Below, in pieces: positions 1-11,630 of a stretch of DNA of 64,000 nt. The first letter of the stretch is position 1. Each line of letters starts with the position of its first letter. The notes under the pieces were generated by a model, which saw only the letters and a program-made list of their open reading frames with translations, was not told the DNA's origin and did not search any database. Location of the stretch: contig NW_026731992.1 in NCBI RefSeq assembly GCF_028476545.1, forward strand, positions 434,001 through 498,000. Reading direction: 5' to 3'. The position numbers and the translations under genes are program-made. The DNA comes from Physella acuta (lineage: Eukaryota > Mollusca > Gastropoda > Physidae).

Positions 1-189
1 GCCCCCTCTCAGAAAATTTAGTCCATCCATACCCCCGCAAATTTCAAGTGCCCCCCCCCCCTTTGGGGGAGGAAAAAGTCTGAAAGGAACAATTATCGCA
101 TTTGTAGATTATACAAACTAACGGTAGAGCATACTTCTAAAATATAAACTCATTTCCTACTTTCGGCCGATAAACCTCACTTACGTAGA
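1..189. other. Unassigned left edge
   Basis: A C-run of about 14 bases sits near base 60, in sequence resembling the G-run TIR family on the other strand. Otherwise no gene or repeat boundary was seen. Confidence 0.4.
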
Positions 190-600
190 CAGTGTTTCTT
201 TCAGACATTTTTCAGACATTTTTGCTGGGGCGAAAAAAATTTCCGGGTCGGGGGAAGCCGACACTGGTAAAAAGTATATATTTTCTATATAAATTATATT
301 TCGTTTTTTTCGGAGTGGGGGGGGGGGGGGGGGGGGGGGGGAGAATTAGTCGTACCACCGAGGGGGGGGGGGGGGAGAAGGGGCTTTGCCCCTACCACAA
401 GATAAATGATAGAAACTGTGCACACAAACCACTTTTAAGATTAGACACATGAATTAGGCCGTAATGTCAGACTTTTACTATAGAGTATCGATGACGTTAT
501 TTCTTATTAGGGGGGGGGGGGGGGTGGCGGCTTAAACGTTGTTGGGGGGGGGGGGGGGTGAGGCTTCGTTCTACCCGAATAATTGCATGAAAGAAACTCT
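190..600 (+). mobile_element. G-run-rich TIR element, copy 1
   Basis: Starts CAGTGTTTCTTTCAGAC and ends near GAAAGAAACTCTG (inverted relative to the start), with G runs up to about 25 and the shared core AAGTATATATTTTCTATATA. It contains a partial internal duplication of its 3' flank (about 401-449 against 578-627). There is no coding capacity. It is related to copies at 36437-36620 and 52134-52348. Confidence 0.65.
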
Positions 601-828
601 GCACGCAAACGACTTTTAAGATTAGACAAAATTGGCTTTTTAATTCAATGTTTACTCGAGAATCAATGACGTCATATTACTGTGTGCACTCTCCTTGGCT
701 TTCGACTGTTTTCTACTATATGCTCCATGTGACGTCACGTTTCGTTTTTCGAATTCCTATGCATGTTTTTACTCTGCTTGTGTTTTCTTCATTGCGTTCT
801 TGACAGATACACAGACAGACAGCGAAAC

Positions 829-829
<1 letters not shown>

Positions 830-926
<97 letters not shown>
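830..926. repeat. (AT)n microsatellite
   Basis: About 97 bases of uninterrupted AT dinucleotides, just downstream of the iGluR exon H donor. Confidence 0.98.
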
Positions 927-947
927 TTTGTTTCTTTAACCACCTAC

Positions 948-1109
948 CTCCCAGCGAAACGGCTGAATGATGGTTAACCACTTTCTGTCTGCGGGGTCCG
1001 GCAGCTTCATCATGACGCTGGTGTAGTCCACGAAGTACGGGAAGGTGAAGTCCATGACTCGCTCCCTCATCTCGTGAATTGTGAGTGGGGCGGCCACCAG
1101 GTCCACTTC
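948..1109 (-). CDS. iGluR exon H (S1 end, before M1)
   Basis: The 162-bp, 54-codon exon encodes EVDLVAAPLTIHEMRERVMD, a core S1 motif whose Arg after APLTI-x3 binds the ligand carboxylate in the family. It then reads FTFPYFVDYTSVMMKLPD and QPFRWE, which leads into M1. The acceptor tctcaccag is the same sequence as in the adjacent 53-bp repeats. The donor gtaggt is followed 13 bases later by a long (AT)n tract. Confidence 0.9.
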
Positions 1110-4100
1110 CTGGTGAGATCATGTTGTCTAGTGGTCAGACCTACTGACCACATGCTCATATACTGGTGAGATCATGTTGTCTAGTGGTCAGACCTACTGA
1201 CCACATGCTCATATACTGGTGAGATCATGTTGTCTAGTGGTCAGACCTACTGACCACATGCTCATATACTGGTGAGATCATGTTGTCTAGTGGTCAGACC
1301 TACTGACCACATGCTCATATACTGGTGAGATCATGTTTTCTAGTGGTCAGACCTACTGACCACATGCTCATATACTGGTGAGATCATGTTGTCTAGTGGT
1401 CAGACCTACTGACCACATGCTCATATACACTCATGACGGCTTCCGTCAAAAGGTTTTTTTTAAAATTCAGTTACGATCTCTTAGATACGCTTTTGTCACC
1501 AAAGACACGCTCCTTGCTCCACGCCAAACAGTCAAGCTTCCAATCAGAGACACATATCGTATCAAATACACACACCACTGGCACACACCTTTATCATAGA
1601 CACGCCTTTCATAAACACGCCCTTCATGGACACGCATCTACCGACACACGCCCCTATACGACACATTCGAGACAAGCCTCTCCTCCCTACAGAGCTTCCC
1701 CCTTCCCAGAAACATCCAGACCTTTCTCTGCAGTTGGCCCATTAGTCCAGTGAAGGAGCCATTGTCCAGCAGACGGCCCCACTCGTCGTCTGCTGGCTCC
1801 ACCATCTGAGACCTGCACGAGGACAAAACATGGGGCAGTGACGTCACGCTTGTCAGATACATGAAATGGCCGTCCCTGACGTACGCTGGTCAGTTTAACC
1901 AGAACTACAGTGGTCAGTGTAACCAGAACTAAAGTGGTCAGTTTAACCAGAACTACAGTGGTCAGTTTAACCAGAACTACAGTGGTCAGTTTAACCAGAC
2001 TTACAGTGGTCAGTTTAACCAGAACTACACTGGTCAGTTTAACCAGACTTACAGTGGTCAGTTTAACCAGAACTACACTGGTCAGTTTAACCAGAACTAA
2101 AGTGGTCAGTTTAACCAGAACTACAGTGGTCAGTTTAACCAGAACTAAAGTGGTCAGTTTAACCAGAACTACGCTGGTCAGTTTATCAGAACTACAGTGG
2201 TCAGTTTAACCAGAACTACAGTGGTCAGTTTAACCAGAACTACAGTGGTCAGTTTAACCAGAAACTACGCTGGTCAGTTTATCAGACCTACAGTGGTCAG
2301 TTTAACCAGAACAACAGTGGTCAGTTTAACCAGAACTACAGTGGTCAGTATAACCAGAACTACAGTGGTCAGTTTAACTAGAACTACACTGGTCAGTTTA
2401 ACCAGAACTACACTGGTCAGTTTAACCAGAACTACAGTGGTCAGTTTAACCAGGAGACTCACGTGAAATTGAGCGCTCGCTGAAGGTACTGAAGAACGTC
2501 CATGCAGAAACCGTCGTAAGTCGCTCGTCCATCCTCCACCGACTTGGTGACAAAGTGGAGCCACTGGTGACACAAAACATGGTCTAACATTGAGCCACTG
2601 GTGACACAAAACATGGTCTAACATTGAGCCACTGGTGACACAAAACATGGTCTAACATTGAGCCACTGGTGACACAAAACATGGTCTAGCATTGAGCCAC
2701 TGGTGACACAAAACATGGTCTATCTTTGAGCCACTGGCGACACAAAACATGGTCTAACATTGAGCCACTGGTGACACAAAACATGGTCTAACATTGAGCC
2801 ACTGGTGACACAAAACATGGTCTAACATTGAGCCACTGGTGATACAAAACATGGTCTAACATTGAGCCACTGGTGACACAAAACATGGTCTAACATTGAG
2901 CCACTGGTGACACAAAACATGGTCTAACATTGAGCCACTGGTGACACAAAACATGGTCTAACATTGAGCCACTGGTGACACAAAACATGGTCTAACATTG
3001 AGCCACTGGTGACACAAAACATGGTCTAACATTGAGCCACTGGTGACACAAAACATGGTCTAACATTGAGCCACTGGTGACACAAAACATGGTCTAACAT
3101 TGAGCCACTGGTGACACAAAACATGGTCTAACATTGAGCCACTGGTGATACAAAACATGGTCTAACATTGAGCCACTGGTGACACAAAACATGGTCTAAC
3201 ATTGAGCCACTGGTGACACAAAGCATGGTCTAACATTGAGCCACTGGTGACACAAAACATGGTCTAACATTGAGCCACTGGTGACACAAAACATGGTCTA
3301 ACATTGAGCCACTGGTGACACAAAACATGGTCTAACATTGAGCCACTGGTGACACAAAACATGGTCTAACATTGAGCCACTGGTGACACAAAACATGGTC
3401 TAACATTGAGCCACTGGTGACACAAAACATGGTCTAACATTGAGCCACTGGTGACACAAAACATGGTCTAACATTGAGCCACTGGTGACACAAAACATGG
3501 TCTAACATTGAGCCACTGGTGACACAAAACATGGTCTAACATTGAGCCACTGGTGACACAAAACATGGTCTAACATTGAGCCACTGGTGACACAAAACAT
3601 GGTCTAACATTGAGCCACTGGTGACACAAAACATGGTCTAACATTGAGCCACTGGTGACACAAAACATGGTCTAACATTGAGCCACTGGTGACACAAAAC
3701 GTGGTCTAGCTTTGAGCCACTGGTGACACAAAACATGGTCTAACATTGAGCCACTGGTGACACTATTACCTGTTTTGTTGAAACCACTAATGTTCGGTGG
3801 TTGAGGCCAAAGTTAATGTTAGGAAAGATGGCGTCGCCCCCCAGTAGGTCAATGTCAAGGCCAGCAGACACGAGCGCCACTGGCGTCAGGTGACGACTGT
3901 TGTTCCCGCCAAAATACAAGGTCCAGACCGTGGCGTGCAGGGGTCGCTGTTGGTAAAAGTTAAGAGATGCGTGTTGGTGTCTCGCCAAAGGTGCCGCGAT
4001 TGAGTGTCATATGCCATGTTCGATGTGTCATATGCCATGTTGGATGTGTCATATGTCATGTGTCATTACTCACCGTGAAGACTTTGATAGTAGCCACGTT

Positions 4101-4769
4101 GTCCAAGTGATCCAAGAGTTCTAGGAAATCTTTCAGTTCGTTTTCAACAATCAGCCATTTTGTATGCATGTGTAAGGCAGTTGATTTGGCCCGTCTACAG
4201 TCATAAACATTGGCCTATTTACAGAGAATATTGAAATGCCTAAAATACTAGCTGCCACGGTGAATCTTTTTTAAATATACCAAATTGGGAACAGAACAAA
4301 ACTGAACACAAACGCAAACACAAACACAAAAGAAAACGCAAACACAAAAGCAAACGCAAAAAAATACAAACGAATACGCAAACACAACACGCATAACATA
4401 AACACAACTTAAATGCAAACCCAAACGCATAGTGCTCACAGTCTAGCCCGGTGCGCCGAACCGCCTGATTCAACTTAGTAAACCCCTATACCGTATCCAT
4501 AAAATAAGCAAGTGGCAGTTTTAAATATCCGTGTTTTACCTACCATATTGCACTTTATAAGTCCATGCTAATTATATTATCCCAATAATAATGCCCCCTT
4601 GGACATCCGCGGAATTTGCATTCACATTTTTACTATCTCGTATACAAAGCATAGAGAAAGTGTTATAATCGTGCAAAAATTATTCGAGATTTTTGCTAAT
4701 CTCGACGTTTTACACCTCCCTGATTCGGAAAAACATAATTTTGCAATCTTGTCCGTATTTCTTTGAGGG

Positions 4770-4804
<35 letters not shown>

Positions 4805-7800
4805 GTCTGTGAACACGATAACTTGAGTACCATTACAGCTAGGTTGATGAAATTTCAAATATAAGTATTATATCCAGTGGCGTAGCGAGGTCGGGTGTTA
4901 CCCGGTGCGGCACTTAATGGTGTCACCCCCCCCCCCCCCCACCAGAGGCGTAGCGACTCTTCCCGGGGACAAACTTTCAAATTTTCGATTTGCACCCCCC
5001 TCCCTCAAACTTTCGATGTGCACCTCCCCCCTCGAACTTTCGATTTGCACCCTCCCCCTTCAATTTTTCTCTATATATTTTACTATTTTTTGCCTTGGTG
5101 TCACCCCCCTAAATGGTGTCATCCGGTGCGGTCCGATTATATCAAGTTTGTAGTTCTGTGTCAACTTTTTTCAGCTATTTCCGGTAACCGGAAGTGGGAC
5201 TTATTCTAATTTCAATTTTTCAAAAGCCTATAGCTTGAGTACTGTTTCAGGTAGATAAATGAAATTCACTGGTAAGTAAATGATCTAATTCTCTGCCTTT
5301 TGTCAAAGTTTGAGTAATTTCCGTTGACCGGAAGTAGTAATTTACGCTATTTCCGGTTTCTCAAAAAACGCAAGTGAATTAATAAAGTAATAATAATACT
5401 CCGCACTATTATACAAAGATTTTTTTTTTTGCGTTCACTTGGTGCGCAATTCTTTTTCTACGAAATTCTATTCTACTTTAAAAAGTGTAAGTAATTAAAA
5501 ATGGATTATAAATCATGTCTATATCCCGGGGTGCAATCCCCCGCAGTTTTATATAAGAATATTCCAGAAAATATAGGGGAGATTACTCCAGGTTTATTTT
5601 TTATTAGCGTGAGTTGAATTTCTTTTTAAATATTATTAAATATTTTGATTAATTAGTTTTTTCGACCCAACTTTTATTAAAATGTATCCAATTTTTCTAG
5701 GAATTAAGCGAAAATATTATTTGATATTGATCCGTTTAATATGTTTTAACGATATGCGTGTATTTAATATTTCCTTCACATTATGCGTAAGAATAAAAAC
5801 TGCGGCAACTATGAAATAAAATAAAGTCTTTGTATAAACAAACCCTACAGTAAATCTTTAAATAAGACGACGCGATGCAATTGAAAAGCACTGCAACGTT
5901 TGATTAAAAAGGTCGTTTCTATTTCCGTCCATGGGTGGCTACAATGTGGACTTTTGACTCCGCAGCTAAGGACGGAGCACAGTAAACTAAGCAGTCAAGA
6001 GAAACCGAGTTTGCACACCTTATTTTAGTCTAGTTCTTATGCCATTTTATTTCTCCCTTTGATTATTATATATGCAATTGATGTTCATGTCTCTGATGCT
6101 GTGTAAAACTATGAAATAAATTATTTTTAACGATTTAAATATTTAAAACAATTGAATTAATTTTTAAAAATCTGTTAGAGGACTGTATAGATATAGATGT
6201 TTGAAAGGGAAGAATGTTTGCTTTGATGTGTCTCGTTGTAATAACATAACTTTTCCGATTGCTTAAAATTTGTATCATTTTAACTCTCTGCAATCCCAAA
6301 TTTATTTCAGCTCTATTTTAAAACCAAAATTCCACCCCCCCCCCCCCCTCAGCCAACCACGCCGAGGAAAAGTAAATCCCTTGAATCATCATTTAATTAC
6401 ACATTTGCATTTTCAGGTTGTTTTTTTTTTTTTTAATATTTAGACGTTTTGTATTAGATCTATGTATAAGTAAACTATCTTAAATGAATGAAAGTAGGCT
6501 ACAAGTAAGAAAGAAATATTACTATTGTAAATCTGTATCAGTCCTCACAAGCCGATGATGAAAACTGTAATACTAAAGCGAACACACAACTGACGCTGTA
6601 TATTACATGTCTGAGGCGGGGGGGGGGGGGGGAGATTCGATTTAAATAAAGTTTGATGTTTACTTTTATTTGGCCACAATCTATAGAGATGATGGAGGGA
6701 GGGACGGAAGGACTGACACACTACCACAAGTCTTATATTATTATGACGATTTTTAGCATCGGGTTTAAATAAAGGAGAGGTAACCCATACCTCCTGCAGC
6801 ACTGACTTTGTGCAGTTGTCGGAACATAGCAGCACTACGTGAACGGTAACGTCGTTGGTCACGTGGTCCTTGTAGATCCCATCCAGAAGCTGATTGATTC
6901 GAACGTTTAGACCAGTCATTCGCTGGCTGTCCGCCATCTTGAGGTATTGGGCACAAGTGATCACGTGGTCCGCCTCAGGCGACATCTGCCAGTTGAGGTG
7001 AAAGGCCTGTACGGTGCCGTTCTGATAGCTGGCCATCAGGCGCCTGGCCGTGGGTTCTAGGGGATAAAAATAGAGGGCCAATTTGGCCGCCAACACACAG
7101 ATCTTTTGGGCTTTGTCGGGCAGTCATGTTACGTCAGGCAGAGATGTGTTAGACTGGCCACAGATGTGTTGGACCAGGGATGTGTTAGACTGACCAGAGA
7201 TGTGTTAGACCAGGGATGTATTAGACCAGAGATGTGTTAGACCAGAGATGTGTTAGACTGACCACAGATGTGTTAGACTGGCCACAGATGTGTTAATCTG
7301 ACCAGATATGTGTTAGACTGACCAGAGATGTGTTAGACTGACCAAAGATGTGTTAGACTGACCAGAGATGTGTTAGACCAGAGATGTGTTAGACTGACCA
7401 GAGATGTGTTAGACTGACTAAAGATGTGTTAGACTGACCAGGGATGTGTTAGACTGACCACAGATGTGTCAGACTGACCAGAGATGTGTTAGACTGACCA
7501 GGGATGTGTTAGACTGACCAAAGATGTGTTAGACTGACCAGGGATGTGTTAGACTGACCACAGATGTGTTAGACTGACCAGGGATGTGTTAGACCAGACA
7601 TGTGTTAGACTGACCAAAGATGTGTTAGACTGGCCAGGGATGTGTTAGACTGACCAAAGATGTGTTAGACTGACCAGGGATGTGTTAGACTGACCACAGA
7701 TGTGTTAGACTGACCAGGGATGTGTTAGACTGACCAAAGATGTGTTAGACTGACCAGGGATGTGTTAGACTGACCACAGATGTGTTAGACTGACCAGGGA

Positions 7801-10186
7801 TGTGTTAGACCAGAGATGTGTTAGACTGACCAAAGATGTGTTAGACTGACCAGGGATGTGTTAGACTGACCACAGATGTGTTAGACTGACCAGGGATGTG
7901 TTAGACCAGAGATGTGTTAGACTGACCAAAGATGTGTTAGACTGACCAGGGATGTGTTAGACTGACCACAGATGTGTTAGACTGATCAGAGATGTGTTAG
8001 ACTGACCAGAGATGTGTTAGACTGACCAGAGATGTGTTAGACCAGGGATGTGTTAGACCAGAGATGTGTTAGAATGACCAAAGATGTGTTAGACTGACCA
8101 GAGATGTGTTAGACCAGGTATGTGTTAGAATGACCAGAGATGTGTTAGACTGACCAGAGATGTGTTAGACTGACCAAAGATGTGTTAGACCAGAGATGTG
8201 TTAGACTGACCAGAGATGTGTTAGACTGACCAGAGATGTGTTAGACCAGAGATGTGTTAGACTGACCAGAGATGTGTTAGACTGACCATAGATGTGTTAG
8301 ACCAGGGATGTGTTAGACTGACCAGAGATGTGTTAGACCAGGGATGTGTTAGACTGACCAGAGATGTGTTAGACTGACCAGAGATGTGTTAGACTGACCA
8401 GAAATGTGTTAGACTGACCAGGGATGTGTTAGACCAGAGATGTGTTAGACTGACCACAGATGTGTTAGACTGACCAGAAATGTGTTAGACTGACCAGAGA
8501 TGTGTTAAACTGACCAGAGATGTGTTAGACTGACCAGAGATGTGTTAGACTGACCAGAGATGTGTTAGACTGACCAGGGATGTGTTAGACCAGAGATGTG
8601 TTAGAATGACCAAAGATGTGTTAGACTGACCAGAGATGTGTTAGACCAGGGATGTGTTAGACCAGAGATGTGTTAGACCAGAGATGTGTTAGACTGACCA
8701 GAGATGTGTTAGACTGACCAAAGATGTGTTAGACTGACCAAAGATGTGTTAGACCAGAGATGTGTTAGACTGACCAGAGATGTGTTAGACTGACCAGAGA
8801 TGTGTTAGACTGACCAGAGATGTTAGACTGACCAGAGATGTGTTAGACTGACCAGAGATGTGTTAGACCAGAGATGTGTTAGACTGACCAGAGATGTGTT
8901 AGACCAGAGATGTGTTAGACTGACCAGAGATGTGTTTGACTGACCAGAGATGTGTTAGACTGACCAGAGATGTGTTAGACTGACCAGAGATGTGTTAGAC
9001 TGACCAGAGATGTGTTAGACTGACCAAAGATGTTTTAGACTGACCAGAGATGTGTAAGACTGACCAGAGATGTGTTAAACTGACCAGGGATGTGTTAGAC
9101 TGACCAAAGATGTGTTAGACTGACCAGATATGTGTTAGACTGACCAGAGATGTGTTAGACTGACCAGGGATGTGTTAGACTGACCAGAGATGTGTTAGAC
9201 TGACCAGAGATGTGTTAGACTGACCAAAGATGTTTTAGACTGACCAGAGATGTGTAAGACTGACCAGAGATGTGTTAAACTGACCAGGGATGTGTTAGAC
9301 TGACCAGAGATGTGTTAGACTGACCAGGGATGTGTTAGACTGACCGTGCATGGTGTCATGGACCAGCATCAGGCGCGTCCAGTGCATGTGCTGGAATGTT
9401 GCCTTCAAAACACGGACTGTGAAGAGTTGCAGGTCACTGACCCCTGACGTCACTCGCTGGTCAACATCGAGGCTCTCCACAAGGCGCGGGTGGGGCAGCG
9501 CTGCGGAAGTCATGATTACGTCGGTGAGACTGTCCTACACCAAGTCAGGATCACGTCAGTGAGACTGTCCTACACCAAGTCAGGATCACGTCGGTGAGAC
9601 TGTCCTACACCACGATCACGCCGTGAGACTGTACTAAACCAAGCCAGGATCACGTCGGTGAGACTGTCCTACACCAAGTCAGGATCACGTCGTGAGACTG
9701 TCCTACACCAAGTCACGATCACGTCGTGAGACTGTCCTACACCAAGTCACGATCACGTCGTGAGACTGTCCTACACCACGATCACGTCGTGAGACTGTTC
9801 TACACCAAGTCAGGATCACGTCGTGAGACTGTCCTACACCAAGTCACGATCACGTCGTGAGACTGTCCTACACCACGATCACGTCGTGAGACTGTTCTAC
9901 ACCAAGTCAGGATCACGTCGGTGAGACTGTCCTAAACCAAGTCAGGATCACGTCGTGAGACTGTCCTACACCACGATCACGTCGTGAGACTGTCTTACAC
10001 CACGATCACGTCGGTGAGACTGTCCTACACCAAGTCAGGATCACGTCGGTGAGACTGTCTCACCACGACCAGTCACTACACTGTGCCACTTACCAGCTCT
10101 GCTTGTTAGACCAGTGCAGACGATTATAATCAGGGCAACTGAGCACTGACCTGGCCAGGCCATCTTGTGCCAGCTGGTAACGTTGT
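948..10186 (-). CDS. Ionotropic glutamate receptor (partial gene, eight exons)
   Basis: Eight minus-strand exons, in transcript order 10094-10186, 9345-9500, 6791-7110, 4074-4214, 3770-3946, 2463-2563, 1722-1812 and 948-1109, join with matching phases and GT/AG borders. They encode most of an extracellular amino-terminal domain and then the S1 half of the glutamate-binding domain. S1 shows the family signatures GFCMDVLQYL, NGSFTGLMGQL, VDLVAAPLTI followed by the ligand-contacting Arg, and QPFRWE just before M1. Members of this family are ligand-gated cation channels of the plasma membrane. The string after APLTI (MDFTFPYFVDYTS) recalls delta-type receptors, but the subclass is only inferred. 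The pore, S2 and C-terminus must lie left of base 1. The signal peptide and the first part of the amino-terminal domain were not found. Nearly every intron is packed with tandem repeats. Confidence 0.88.
1111..1428. repeat. 53-bp minisatellite x6
   Basis: Six near-identical 53-bp units starting TGGTGAGATCATG. The unit includes, on the minus strand, the acceptor gatctcaccag of iGluR exon H. The array abuts the exon directly. Confidence 0.97.
1722..1812 (-). CDS. iGluR exon G (ligand-binding domain S1)
   Basis: The 91-bp exon encodes SQMVEPADDEWGRLLDNGSF then TGLMGQLQRK, matching the S1 pattern 'v.DgkyG....dGsWnGmigeLvrk'. The acceptor is cgtgcag and the donor gtctgg is weak. Phase matches exon F (one base completing Thr) and exon H (phase 0). 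Confidence 0.88.
1885..2456. repeat. 24-bp minisatellite, about 24 copies
   Basis: Unit AGTGGTCAGTTTAACCAGAA plus CTAC, with point variants. It fills most of the intron between iGluR exons F and G and ends six bases from the exon F donor. Confidence 0.97.
2463..2563 (-). CDS. iGluR exon F (ligand-binding domain S1)
   Basis: The 101-bp exon encodes WLHFVTKSVEDGRATYDGFC and MDVLQYLQRALNFT. The string YDGFCMDVLQYL is the classic 'yeGfciDLL..la..lnF' iGluR signature. The acceptor tcaccag precedes TGGCTC. Exactly this acceptor plus the first exon bases recurs in every unit of the upstream array, so the choice rests on phase and homology. The donor is gtgagt. Confidence 0.88.
2564..3763. repeat. 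34-bp minisatellite, about 35 copies, whole intron
   Basis: The unit begins GAGCCACTGGTGACACAAAA. On the minus strand each unit holds tgtcaccag followed by TGGCTC, identical to the acceptor and first six bases of iGluR exon F. It occupies the 1206-bp intron apart from the first few bases. Confidence 0.98.
3770..3946 (-). CDS. iGluR exon E (end of amino-terminal domain, start of S1)
   Basis: The 177-bp, 59-codon phase-0 exon has acceptor ccaacag and donor gtaata. It closes the amino-terminal domain (TVWTLYFGG, DLLGGDAIFPNINFG) and opens the ligand-binding domain with GLNHRTLVVSTKQ, the family's 'gL.grtLvVtt' strand. The following intron consists almost entirely of 34-bp repeats. Confidence 0.88.
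4074..4214 (-). CDS. iGluR exon D (amino-terminal domain)
   Basis: The 141-bp exon, phase 0 at both ends, has acceptor gtaaatag and donor gtgagt. It encodes ANVYDCRRAKSTALHMHTKW and LIVENELKDFLELLDHLDNV. The TKWLIV string corresponds to the 'yvWIlt' strand of lobe 2 in iGluRs. An acceptor 20 bases further downstream (ctgtag) would break phase with exon C, so the upstream one was chosen. A dispersed repeat begins about 25 bases upstream of the acceptor. Confidence 0.78.
4240..5860 (-). repeat. Dispersed non-coding repeat, copy 1 (interrupted)
   Basis: Inverted relative to copies at about 10600-11560 and 57480-58560. Shared landmarks include GTGCAATATGGTAGG-type, CACGGATATTTAAAACTGCC-type and an AACACAAACG-rich (GTTTGTG on the other strand) tract, then ACTGTGAGCACTATG. 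The far part (5590-5860) matches 10620-10810 inverted, for example AACATATTAAACGGATC. It is interrupted by the TIR element at 4875-5140 and a GT microsatellite at 4769-4806. Confidence 0.65.
4875..5140 (+). mobile_element. GGCGTAGC TIR element, nested copy
   Basis: An outer element starting CAGTGGCGTAGCGAGG is interrupted by a second one starting CAGAGGCGTAGCGAC (about 4945) with the motif ACTTTCGATTTGCACC repeated. The outer sequence resumes with CTATATATTTTACTATTTTT and GGTGTCACCCCCC. It inserted into the dispersed repeat at 4240-5860. Confidence 0.7.
5861..6790. other. AT-rich intron sequence without recognised feature
   Basis: iGluR intron sequence, AT-rich with many stops in all frames. 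It holds a C run near 6335, a T run near 6421 and a G run near 6617. No exon or known element was recognised. Confidence 0.4.
6791..7110 (-). CDS. iGluR exon C (amino-terminal domain)
   Basis: The 320-bp exon starts after a gacaaag acceptor (two bases completing the codon left by exon B) and ends in phase 0 before gtatgg. It contains AAKLALYFYPLEPTARRLM, YLKMADSQRMTGLNVRINQL and VTVHVVLLCSDNCTKSVLQE. The last matches the family pattern of a beta strand, 'CS' and a helix in lobe 2. The reading frame continues past the donor into intron sequence with no further similarity. Confidence 0.82.
7125..9344. repeat. 20-bp minisatellite, over 100 copies
   Basis: The unit GATGTGTTAGACTGACCAGA alternates with a 16-bp form lacking ACTG. 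It fills the 2.2-kb intron between iGluR exons B and C. The minus-strand unit contains ggtcagtctaacacatc, identical to the exon B donor region. Confidence 0.98.
9345..9500 (-). CDS. iGluR exon B (amino-terminal domain)
   Basis: The 156-bp exon encodes ALPHPRLVESLDVDQRV and VRVLKATFQHMHWTRLMLVH. The second string is the family's helix plus the 'W-x-R-hydrophobic-hydrophobic-V' strand (compare NWSRFTVVYED in other iGluRs). The acceptor is ccgcag and the donor is gtcagt, a weak donor. The donor sequence gtcagtctaacacatc is repeated more than a hundred times in the following intron. Confidence 0.82.
9510..10062. repeat. 30-35-bp minisatellite, about 17 copies
   Basis: Core GATCACGTCGGTGAGACTGT plus CCTACACCAAGTCAG, with shortened forms. 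It fills the intron between iGluR exons A and B, up to the exon B acceptor region. Confidence 0.96.
10094..10186 (-). CDS. iGluR exon A (amino-terminal domain)
   Basis: This is a 93-bp exon with acceptor gtacag and donor gtaagt. It reads NVTSWHKMAWPGQCSVALII, then VCTGLTSRA, the hydrophobic strand and loop of the periplasmic-binding-like amino-terminal domain. It starts with two bases of a split codon and ends with one, matching exon B. The acceptor has a pyrimidine-rich lead. I found no convincing upstream exon. Confidence 0.62.
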
Positions 10187-10600
10187 CTGTACCGGGGACG
10201 ATGAGACAATCATCTTGCCATCCCAGGTGTGTCCAGTTTTCTGGCCCACATACCCGCGCTGTGCCGGATCGATTTCACCATGACAAGACGCAGCATTTGG
10301 TGCCATGAGCTGGCAGCTGTCTGGATGTTTGGCTCTACCTACAGCACATTCACAAATGCGTTTGCCTGAAGGCCGTTTCCCGAATGGGACAAATACCCGA
10401 ATGGGTACTTGCCCGAGTGCGACAAATGCCACTGCCCCTAGCCTGTTTGCCAGAAGAAATGTTTAATATTAAATATTACGTAGTAGACAATCTATAATAT
10501 AAGTCGTCATCGCTATAGATTTTGGAACCATAAAAGCAAATTTCGTACCATGCAGTGCTTTTAAATTGCATTGCTTAATTGTAAGTAATAGGATAGGTTT
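10187..10600. other. Unassigned, possible 5' region of the iGluR gene
   Basis: Relatively GC-rich to 10450, with short internal repeats such as CCCGAATGGG-type, then AT-rich. The minus-strand open frame here (10130-10432) overlaps exon A in another frame and shows no family similarity. The missing iGluR first exon was not found. Confidence 0.3.
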
Positions 10601-11560
10601 TTTTTAATAAAACGACTTAAATTTATTTTATAGTTGCCACAGTTTTTACACTTTCGCATAACATGAAGAAAATATTAAATACATGCACATTGCTAAAACA
10701 TATTAAACGGATCAATGTAAAATATAATTTTCGTTTATATTCTTAAAAAACTCGGATACATTTTAATAACAGAAGGGTCGAAAAAATTAATTAGGACTAG
10801 ATCTAGTTAAAATATCTAATAGCTATGCCAGGGGAGGTAATTTAAAAATAAACTCAACTCACGTTAATAAAAAAAATGTGAATGCAAAATCTGCGGACGT
10901 TCAAGAGAGAATTATTGTTGGAATAATATAATTAGCAAAATATGAATGCAAATTCTGGTGAAGTCAAAGAGGACATTATTGTTGGAATAATATAATTGAT
11001 AAAGTGCAATATGGTAGGTGAAACGCGGATATTTTAAAAACTGCCTTTATTTATTTTATACACTGAACGTACTGTTTACTAATTAATATTTTTAATCAAT
11101 AACATTTTAGAAGCCACTCCTAAATGTCCCTATGTTTACTTTTATCTTTCGGTTTGCGGACAAGCTGGGGTTTTTATAGTCGTTCACTAAACTGAATCAG
11201 GCGCGTCCGCCGGCGCCCGGGCAGGGTTCAATTTTGCGCGATGGGCTATCCTGTGAGCACTATGGGTTTGTGTTTGCTTTGCGTTTTCTTTTGTGTTTCT
11301 GTGTTGCGTTTGTGCGTTTTTTTGCGTCTGTGTTTGTGTTTTCTTTTGTGTTTGTTTTATTTGTGTTTTCCTTTGTGTTTGTGTTGTTTTTGGGTTTGTG
11401 ATTCCTTTTGTTTTTGTGTTTGCGTTGTGCTTGTGTTTTCTTTTGTGTTTAGTTTTGTTCTGTTCCATAGTTGGTACGTTTCAAAAGATTCCCCGTGGAG
11501 GAGCACAGGTATGCAGCTGCTAGTGTTAATATTTCTGAATGTAGCATTATGGTAATCAAC
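10600..11560 (+). repeat. Dispersed non-coding repeat, copy 2
   Basis: The most continuous copy of the family at 4240-5860 and 57480-58560. The order is an AT-rich head, GAACGTACTGTTTAC, TTAGAAGCCACTCCTAAATG, TATAGTCGTTCACTAAA, a GC-rich block with GGTTCAATTTTG, then about 230 bp of degenerate GTGTTT. The reading frames in the GTGTTT part are low-complexity artefacts. Confidence 0.68.
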
Positions 11561-11584
11561 ACAATTATAAATTATAAGCATAAA

Positions 11585-11630
<46 letters not shown>

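Noticed and set aside
4080-4197. Shorter iGluR exon D starting after ctgtag
   Set aside because: It leaves one base out of phase with exon C. The acceptor at 4215-4217 restores phase and adds residues that fit the domain.
4895-5209. Proline-rich frames in C-run segments (also near 42760 and 53548)
   Set aside because: They fall inside short TIR elements and are translations of C runs and the TTTCGATTTGCACC repeat.
10130-10432. 100-codon minus-strand frame as a gene
   Set aside because: It overlaps iGluR exon A in a different frame and has no recognisable domain.
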